Positions 1-5,560 of a stretch of 8,412 nucleotides of DNA are shown here, one piece after another (within the stretch, counting starts at the first letter, position 1; each line of letters starts with the position of its first letter). Under the pieces are notes generated by a model. The model made no database searches, had not been told where the DNA came from, and saw only the letters and a program-made list of their open reading frames with translations. The translations under genes were made by a program, and so were the position numbers. This DNA comes from Bryobacteraceae bacterium (lineage in GTDB: Bacteria; Acidobacteriota; Terriglobia; Bryobacterales; Bryobacteraceae), in NCBI GenBank assembly GCA_025929455.1, contig JAICMB010000124.1:1-8412 (forward strand), given 5' to 3'.

Positions 1-1938
1 TGGCACATGGATATCGGGCGCGTGAGGCTGCTGCTGCTCGACACCAATGTCCCCGAAAACGAACGCCAGGAATACCGCGACATCACCGACCAGCTCTACG
101 GCGGCGACATCGACGCGCGGATGCGGCAGGAGATCGTGCTCGGCATCGGGGGTCTGCGCGCGCTGCATGCGCTTGGATACGAGCCGACCGTCTATCACAT
201 GAACGAGGGCCACTCCGCGTTCCTCGCCATCGAGCGCATGCGCCTCCTCATCGAGAAGCACAACCTGAATTACGAGGAAGCGCTCGACGCCTGCCGCGCC
301 AACAACGTGTTCACCACGCACACGCCCGTGCCGGCCGGTATCGACATCTTCGATCCGGGGCTGATGCACGAGTATTTCGGAGACTACTGTCGCGATGCCG
401 GCGTGCCTTTCGATCAGTTCATGGCGCTCGGCCGCAAGAATCCGTTCGACCCCGGCGAACGTTTCTCGATGGCGATCTCTGCGATTAAGACGTCGGCCTA
501 CCGCAACGCCGTGAGCTCGCTGCACCGCCAGGTGTCGCAGGATATGTGGCAGGATCTGTGGCCCAAGCTGCCGGTTTGGGAAATACCGATTACGTCCGTT
601 ACGAACGGCGTGCATTTGCCGACCTGGCTCAGCGGCGACTTCGCGCAGATGTACGATCAGTATCTCGCGCCGGACTGGCGCGAACGCCACCCCGACCCGA
701 AGATCTGGGACCTGATCGGCGATATTCCGGCGCACGAGCTGTGGGAAACGCACCGCCGCCGCAAGCGCAACCTGATCACGTTTGTGCGCGAGCGTGGCCT
801 GGCGAGCGCGATGCAGCGGAAAGCGTCCGCGGCCGAACAGCATCGTGTGGGCGAAGTGCTCGATGCCGATACCTTCACGATCGGATTTGCGCGGCGGTTC
901 GCAACGTATAAGCGTGCCACGCTGCTGTTCCGCGATGTGCAGCGGCTGCGGCGCATCCTGACGAACAAAGAGCGCCCGGTGCAAATCGTGATCGCCGGGA
1001 AGGCGCACCCCAAAGATCACCCCGGCAAAACGCTCATTCGCGAGATCGTGCAGCTTTCGCGCGATCCGGAACTGTCCAAGCACATCGTTTTTCTGGAAGA
1101 CTACGGGCTCGATGTCGCGAGGCAGCTGGTGCAGGGCGTCGACCTGTGGCTGAACACTCCGCGGCGCGGCGAAGAAGCCTGCGGCACCAGCGGCATGAAG
1201 GCCGGTATGAACGGCGTGCTGAATTTGAGTATTTTGGACGGCTGGTTTGACGAGGCTTACGAAATGTCAGGCGGCTGGGCGATTGGCGACCGCGAGCGCT
1301 ACTCCGAGGACCAGGACGAGATCCACTCGCGCGCGATCTACTCCATTCTCGAAAACGAGATCGTCCCGATGTACTACGAGAATCGCGACGAAGAGCATGT
1401 GCCCCTCGATTGGATTCGGCGGATGAAGCAGTCCATCATGCACCTGAGCCCGCAATTCAACGCGCAGCGCATGGTGATGGAATACCTGTCGCAGTTATAC
1501 GATCCCGCGCATCAGGCGTTCATGACGGTGCGCGCGAACGATTATCAACCGGCACGCGACAAGGTGCGCTGGAACGAACACGTGAATCGCGTCTGGAGCG
1601 AGGTCGCGTTTGTCGAACTGCCGCCCGGACCGGACGGGACCGTCCTCAGCGGGCGTCCCATTCCGATGCGTGCGGCGGTGAAGCTCGGGGGCCTATCTCC
1701 AAGTGACGTGCGTGTCGAAGCGGTCATCGGCCGCGTAAGCGCCAACGGCAATCTCGAGGACACGCAGGTGATGAGTCTGCAGCCGGTGGAGGACCGCGGC
1801 GACGTTACGGTATTCGCGAAGGATTTCGTTCCGCATCAGACGGGGCGTCTGGGGTACTCCCTGCGCCTGAGTCCGAATCATTACGACGACCCACTCACGA
1901 GGCCGTGTAACTCGCTTCTGAAGTGGGGCCTGGACTAA
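1..1938 (+). CDS. glgP: Alpha-glucan (glycogen) phosphorylase, 5'-truncated by window edge
   Basis: Phosphorolyses terminal alpha-1,4 linkages of glycogen or maltodextrin to release glucose-1-phosphate in the cytoplasm. The frame is open from base 1 to the TAA at 1936-1938, giving 645 visible residues. The ATG at 7 is internal: the residues around it already match the middle of the family, so roughly the first 200 residues (the DUF3417-type N-terminus of the TIGR02094 branch) lie off the left edge. Visible family motifs, numbered from base 1, are HMNEGHSAF (H66-F74), TTHTPVPAG shortly after, TNGVHLPTW, RRFATYKRATLL (K304) and GKAHPKDHPGK. The pyridoxal-phosphate motif is EEACGTSGMKAGMNG with the cofactor lysine at K400 (bases 1198-1200). 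The C-terminus has the family's small beta-rich tail and ends normally. Family assignment is firm; the exact substrate (glycogen or maltodextrin) cannot be read from the sequence. Confidence 0.95.
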   Translation, partial: WHMDIGRVRLLLLDTNVPENERQEYRDITDQLYGGDIDARMRQEIVLGIGGLRALHALGYEPTVYHMNEGHSAFLAIERMRLLIEKHNLNYEEALDACRANNVFTTHTPVPAGIDIFDPGLMHEYFGDYCRDAGVPFDQFMALGRKNPFDPGERFSMAISAIKTSAYRNAVSSLHRQVSQDMWQDLWPKLPVWEIPITSVTNGVHLPTWLSGDFAQMYDQYLAPDWRERHPDPKIWDLIGDIPAHELWETHRRRKRNLITFVRERGLASAMQRKASAAEQHRVGEVLDADTFTIGFARRFATYKRATLLFRDVQRLRRILTNKERPVQIVIAGKAHPKDHPGKTLIREIVQLSRDPELSKHIVFLEDYGLDVARQLVQGVDLWLNTPRRGEEACGTSGMKAGMNGVLNLSILDGWFDEAYEMSGGWAIGDRERYSEDQDEIHSRAIYSILENEIVPMYYENRDEEHVPLDWIRRMKQSIMHLSPQFNAQRMVMEYLSQLYDPAHQAFMTVRANDYQPARDKVRWNEHVNRVWSEVAFVELPPGPDGTVLSGRPIPMRAAVKLGGLSPSDVRVEAVIGRVSANGNLEDTQVMSLQPVEDRGDVTVFAKDFVPHQTGRLGYSLRLSPNHYDDPLTRPCNSLLKWGLD

Positions 1939-2041
1939 ACAGTTTGTCGCAATGAGTTCGGAATCGCTCGCACGAGTGGCTAACCGGCGAAGCTGGGCAT
2001 AGGCTACAAGGAAATTCGGCGGTGGCTCTTGTGCGGACGGG

Positions 2042-2078
2042 GGCCGATTAACAATCGGCCGCAGGTTTGACAACCTGC
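2042..2078. repeat. Two abutting perfect palindromes (tandem hairpins)
   Basis: GGCCGATT (2042-2049), loop AAC, AATCGGCC (2053-2060) forms a perfect 8-bp stem. It is followed without a gap by GCAGGTT (2061-2067), loop TGAC, AACCTGC (2072-2078), a perfect 7-bp stem. The centres resemble each other (TTAACAA and TTTGACAA). There is no T-tract after either stem, so this is unlike a classical intrinsic terminator. The paired, compact form is typical of REP-like interspersed palindromes, but whether it recurs elsewhere in the genome cannot be seen here. It could also act as an mRNA 3'-end stabiliser for glgP or as part of the downstream leader. Confidence 0.7.
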
Positions 2079-2120
2079 CCCACCACGCGCGGAACCGATC
2101 GCGCCACGGTGGGCAAGGTT
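2072..2120. repeat. Long imperfect stem overlapping the second palindrome
   Basis: AACCTGCCCCACC (2072-2084) pairs with GGTGGGCAAGGTT (2108-2120) at 11 of 13 positions; the two mismatches are at 2077/2115 and 2078/2114. Inside it GCGCG (2087-2091) pairs with CGCGC (2100-2104) around an 8-base loop. Bases 2072-2078 are also the right arm of the upstream 7-bp hairpin, so the two structures cannot form at the same time. This could be a conformational switch in RNA or simply a degenerate third unit of a palindromic repeat; the sequence alone does not decide. Confidence 0.55.
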
Positions 2121-2264
2121 CTGTTGCGGCCTTACTACCACACGTCCTCTATCTACTGCGTACCGTACGACCGTAACTCCATTGCTTTTTCCGGCTTACA
2201 CAGCCAACAATGAATTGCCTGCGCCGGTGGTGTGACCGTGCGCTTGCACAACATTGCTTGTAAC

Positions 2265-2270
2265 GGAGGA
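2265..2270 (+). promoter_or_regulatory. Shine-Dalgarno of the PEP-CTERM gene
   Basis: GGAGGA lies six bases upstream of the ATG at 2277-2279. It decides the start: the in-frame GTG at 2232 would place this ribosome site inside the coding region and put a polar stretch in front of the signal peptide. Confidence 0.85.
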
Positions 2271-2276
2271 CAAGGC

Positions 2277-3125
2277 ATGAGAAGTACGCTGTGCGTGATG
2301 TTTTTCAGTCTGGCAGCGGCGATGGCATCGTCACTGACAGTAACTCCCACTACGGATACCGCGGCTCTCGCGGCAGCACTCGGCTCAGGCGGAGGACTGA
2401 CCGTCAATTCCGTAGCTATTCTCAACGGCGCCGATCAGCAATTTGGAACATATACAGGGTTCAACAGTCCGCCGGTAACGATCGGCGACGGCGTTGTATT
2501 GTCGACTGGGCAAGTAGCCGACGTGCTGCCCGGTTCTGATGCGGATTCCGATCTGGGCCAACCGGGCACGGCCGAGTTTGATGCGTATGGACCCGGAAGG
2601 ATCACAAATTTCACCAGCTCAAATGACGTGGCGGCGCTACAGGTCAACTTTACTTTGGCTGCACCCAGTCAGGTTGGGTTTAAGTTCGTCTTCGGATCGA
2701 TCGAGTTCCCGGTTTACACGAGCGAGTTTACCGATGCATTCCTGGTGTTCCTGGATGGCACCGACGCATCGAATCAGATTGTGTTCGACGCGAGCGGCAA
2801 CCCGGTCCAGGTTGGCGCATCCTTTGCGAACGTGCTGACCACGGCGGACACCAACACGGTGTTTTCAGACCCGCACGGTTTGTTGTCGCTGCAGACGTTC
2901 ACGGGAAACAAGGTTGCGGCGGGAAACCACTCGATGATCTTCGAGGTTGGCGACGTAAACGATCACGCTCTCGATAGTGCGGTGTTTATTCAAGGATTTG
3001 GAGCCGGTCAAGGCACGGGCGGTACAACTCCGGCATCCACGGTCCCGGAACCAGCGACGTTCGCTCTCCTGGGGTTTGGATTCGCGGCATTCGCTTTCAA
3101 ACGTTGGCGGCAACTGATGAAATAA
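2277..3125 (+). CDS. PEP-CTERM sorted surface protein, choice-of-anchor L-like
   Basis: Predicted exported protein of 282 residues, probably placed on the cell surface by exosortase processing. Residues 1-18 form a signal peptide (Arg2, hydrophobic core, likely cut after AMA at 15-17). The body carries hallmarks of the choice-of-anchor L family: DGVVLSTG (71-78), FKFVFGSIEFP (135-145) followed by FTDAFLVFLDG (151-161), and GDVNDHALDSAVFI (225-238). A short Gly/Thr linker leads to the sorting signal: VPEP (256-259), a hydrophobic segment at about 261-273 and a basic tail KRWRQLMK. This is the standard tripartite PEP-CTERM signal, normally recognised by an exosortase, none of which is in this window. 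The gene is lower in GC than its neighbours (29 of 60 at 2641-2700 against 44 of 60 at 3961-4020). The ATG is chosen by the GGAGGA site. Ligand or partner is unknown. Confidence 0.9.
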   Translation: MRSTLCVMFFSLAAAMASSLTVTPTTDTAALAAALGSGGGLTVNSVAILNGADQQFGTYTGFNSPPVTIGDGVVLSTGQVADVLPGSDADSDLGQPGTAEFDAYGPGRITNFTSSNDVAALQVNFTLAAPSQVGFKFVFGSIEFPVYTSEFTDAFLVFLDGTDASNQIVFDASGNPVQVGASFANVLTTADTNTVFSDPHGLLSLQTFTGNKVAAGNHSMIFEVGDVNDHALDSAVFIQGFGAGQGTGGTTPASTVPEPATFALLGFGFAAFAFKRWRQLMK

Positions 3126-3157
3126 TTTCGGAGGGGGCTGCTCAGGACGCGATCGAC

Positions 3158-5485
3158 TTAACGCGCGCTGATATAAACGCCGCTCAGGCTTTGCACGCCG
3201 GTGGTAGTCAGCACGACCGGCAACGCGCCCGGCGGAACGAACGCCGCCGGGATGCGCGCGTTGATCTGGTCTAGGCCCGGGAAACCGGGCGCGGGTCCCG
3301 CATAGAGAACCGCCGCCGCATAGCCGCCGATGGTGACCGTGAGGCCGGCCGTGTCCGCGCCCGTACCCGTCGCGTACAGCACGATGATGCTGCCGCGCGC
3401 GGCTGCGTTCGAGGACGAGTTTACGGTTCCGTCCTCATTCAGCGCGGCGGCTTGCCCGGTCCCTCCGGCCATTGTGAAGATGCCCGGCGCGACCGGTGCG
3501 AGCGTGGCGGTGGTCTGGAAGGTGTGCGCCCCGGCGCTCACCGCAACCGCTACTGGACCGGTCGACCCTGCATCTGCGGGCACCAGGGCGTTGATCTGCG
3601 TATCGTTCGCAAAGAACACGGTCGCCGCCTCGCCCGCGAACGTCACCGCCGGATTGGTACCGAAACCCGTGCCGAACAAGGTTACGATCTCCCCGCGCGA
3701 GACCGCGCCTGTTGCTCCCGATGCCGCGTTCACGATGCTCAGCCCCGGCGACGTGTCTTCCACCGCCAAGGCATTGAGCCGCATTACTCGATCGTTTCCG
3801 GTATCGGCCACGTAGATCGTTCCCGCCGCATCCGCCGAAACGTCCTGCGGACCCCGCAAGCCATCCAGCACGACCGTAGTGTGCCCGTCCGGCGCAACGC
3901 GGATGACGCGGTCGCGTCCGGCTTCGGCCGCGAGCACATCGCCGCTGCTCAGCAGCCACAGTCCGGCCGCGCCGCTGAGTCCATCCGCGACCGTGCTCAC
4001 GCGTCCTGCCGTATCCACGCGCACAATCTGCGTACCCGTGCTTGTAAACAGCGTTCCATCCTGCGCGACGGCCAGTCCGCGCGGACGCGCGACGGCCGCA
4101 ACCGTCTTGAGCGTGCCGCCAGGTGCAAGCGTGACGATGCGATCGTTTCCGGTATCGCACACGTACACCACACCGTTCGCCACTCGAACGCAAGCCGGAG
4201 ACAGCAGCCCATCCGCAACGGTTTGAGGCGTGCCGCCGCCCGGCGCAACCGCGAGCAGCCGGCCATTCCCGGTGTCGGCGATGTACAGCACGCCGGACGC
4301 GTCGAGAGCGACCCCGAGCGGTTGCGCCAGGACACTGGTACTTCCGTCGCCTGCGTACGTGGTAATGACGCCCGCGGCGTTCACCAGCCGCACGCGGTTG
4401 TTCGCTGTGTCGGCGATGAAAACCGCTCCCGTCACGTCAACCGCGAGCGCCGCCGGTCCGGCTAGCCGCGCGTCTGTAGCGGGACCGTCGTCGCCATAGT
4501 AGTGCGCCTGCCCGCTCCCGGCGACCGGCGTCACAATGCCAGCGCCGCTGCGCAGCACCTGGCGCTCGTACGCAAACACCACGTCGCCATTGACGGCCAG
4601 CGCAACATCGTTGCCCCCGAACACCTGCACAGGTCCGGCGGGCGACGGCAGTGTTCCGGGACCGGCAAACGGCGCACACGTGTACAACCTGCCGAATGCG
4701 TCTACGGCAATCCCCGAAGGACCGGGAAATCCACTTAGAACGGTTTCGATGATCCCGGCCCCGATTCGCCTTATTTTTCCGTTGCCACTGTCGGCCACGA
4801 ACAACGCGCCCTCGCGCGAGACTGCCAAGCCCGCGGGCGCGGCCAATTCCGCCACGCGTGCCGGTCCGCCATCGCCGGTGGCGCCCGGCGCGCCCGTGCC
4901 CGCAACGATATTGAACACACCCGCGGCATCGACGCGATAGATCTGGTTGGCGCCGAAATCGGAGATGTACACGCTGCCGTCCGCGGCCACTGCGACATTG
5001 CGTGGAGCATTCAATTTTACGAGCAGCGCACTGCCGCCTTCGGCCGCCGCGGGGTCCAGCGAGCCGCCGCCCGCAATGGTGTGAATCACGCCATCCGCCC
5101 CGATTTTGCGCACTCTAGCGTTGCCGAGATCGGCAAAGTAAACGTTGCCCGCGCCGTCCACGGCTACGCCATACGGCTGGTTGATCTGCGCCTGATTGGC
5201 GGCCGCGCCATCACCGGAAAAGCCCGCACGACCGGTCCCCGCGATGGTCTCGATCATACCGTCCGGATCGACCACGCGCACGCGCTGGTCCGCGGCATCC
5301 GCGATGTACACATTGCCGCGCGTGTCCACCGCGACTCCCTGCGGCTGCGTCAGCAAAGCCGCGAGCGCGGCACCGCCATCGCCCGTCCAAGCGCTGCCCG
5401 CAAGCACCGTTGCGCGCGCCGTACTGAGGGATTCACCCGACACCGGCGCGAGGAGCGCGATCGCAAAAAGCACTGAGGCGCGCAT
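3158..5485 (-). CDS. Exported NHL-repeat beta-propeller protein with TIGR03437-type C-terminal domain
   Basis: A 775-residue predicted secreted protein. Residues 1-17 look like a short signal peptide (Arg2, then VLFAIALLAPVSG). From about 25 to 575 it consists of NHL repeats of the pattern PxGVAVDxxGNVYIADxxNxRVRxV, with blades starting near 48, 104, 161, 217, 255, 293, 344, 389, 430, 468, 507 and 546. Blades 5 and 6 are degenerate. GDGGPA-like inserts precede several blades. Twelve blades would fit two six-bladed propellers. Residues 580-775 match the Solibacter-type C-terminal domain: NAASGATGAVSRGEIVTLFG (586-605), QINALVP (630-636) and a second half ending QINARIP...VVLTTTGVQS. NHL proteins usually bind proteins, carbohydrate or RNA; no catalytic residues are visible. 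I chose the ATG at 5483-5485 because it directly begins the signal peptide; a GTG 13 codons upstream is possible. The ribosome site is weak. It runs convergently to the PEP-CTERM gene with 32 bases between. Confidence 0.9.
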   Translation of the reverse strand: MRASVLFAIALLAPVSGESLSTARATVLAGSAWTGDGGAALAALLTQPQGVAVDTRGNVYIADAADQRVRVVDPDGMIETIAGTGRAGFSGDGAAANQAQINQPYGVAVDGAGNVYFADLGNARVRKIGADGVIHTIAGGGSLDPAAAEGGSALLVKLNAPRNVAVAADGSVYISDFGANQIYRVDAAGVFNIVAGTGAPGATGDGGPARVAELAAPAGLAVSREGALFVADSGNGKIRRIGAGIIETVLSGFPGPSGIAVDAFGRLYTCAPFAGPGTLPSPAGPVQVFGGNDVALAVNGDVVFAYERQVLRSGAGIVTPVAGSGQAHYYGDDGPATDARLAGPAALAVDVTGAVFIADTANNRVRLVNAAGVITTYAGDGSTSVLAQPLGVALDASGVLYIADTGNGRLLAVAPGGGTPQTVADGLLSPACVRVANGVVYVCDTGNDRIVTLAPGGTLKTVAAVARPRGLAVAQDGTLFTSTGTQIVRVDTAGRVSTVADGLSGAAGLWLLSSGDVLAAEAGRDRVIRVAPDGHTTVVLDGLRGPQDVSADAAGTIYVADTGNDRVMRLNALAVEDTSPGLSIVNAASGATGAVSRGEIVTLFGTGFGTNPAVTFAGEAATVFFANDTQINALVPADAGSTGPVAVAVSAGAHTFQTTATLAPVAPGIFTMAGGTGQAAALNEDGTVNSSSNAAARGSIIVLYATGTGADTAGLTVTIGGYAAAVLYAGPAPGFPGLDQINARIPAAFVPPGALPVVLTTTGVQSLSGVYISAR

Positions 5486-5560
5486 ACCGTATACCACGCA
5501 GCAATACAGTGCAATTTTTCTCACGTAAATCTCAACCGACGACGATGAGCGCTTCAAAAC
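5486..5560. promoter_or_regulatory. Divergent intergenic region between propeller protein and protease
   Basis: Seventy-five bases separate the two start codons, so both promoters and any shared operator must lie here or extend into the coding ends. It is AT-richer than its surroundings and includes a T-run at 5515-5519. A short direct repeat GCAAT-acagt-GCAAT (5501-5515) has units one helical turn apart. No good -35/-10 pair and no strong Shine-Dalgarno is visible for either gene. The call rests mainly on gene orientation. Confidence 0.4.

Larger units (their letters stand above)
1939..2276. other. Intergenic region with tandem hairpins, no gene seen
   Basis: This 338-base gap separates glgP from the PEP-CTERM gene. 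I see no credible coding sequence: the frames crossing it are antisense extensions of the flanking genes. Its 2161-2220 stretch is about 47% GC by hand count (28 of 60), below glgP. The left 100 bases show nothing I can name. Bases 2042-2120 hold the palindromes described separately. The right part must contain the promoter and leader of the PEP-CTERM gene, but no convincing -35/-10 pair stands out. No U-rich intrinsic terminator for glgP was found. Confidence 0.8.

Noticed and set aside
1693..2073. Minus-strand open frame across the glgP 3' end and the intergenic hairpins
   Set aside because: Mostly antisense to the conserved glgP C-terminus, with no domain, and its start lies inside the palindrome.
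2182..2211. Possible sigma-70 promoter TTGCTT - 18 bases - AACAAT for the PEP-CTERM gene
   Set aside because: Only 3 of 6 and 4 of 6 matches; too weak to annotate without transcription data.
2234..2249. Possible sigma-54 element ending TTGCA before the PEP-CTERM gene
   Set aside because: The essential -24 GG is replaced by GA, so it fails the consensus despite a fitting distance to the ribosome site.
2232..2276. Upstream GTG start for the PEP-CTERM protein
   Set aside because: It would place the GGAGGA ribosome site inside the coding region and spoil the N-terminal signal peptide; the ATG at 2277 fits better.
3452..4465. A 337-codon plus-strand open frame opposite the NHL protein
   Set aside because: Arg/His-rich, repeat-shadow composition that mirrors the NHL periodicity; no ribosome site or domain.
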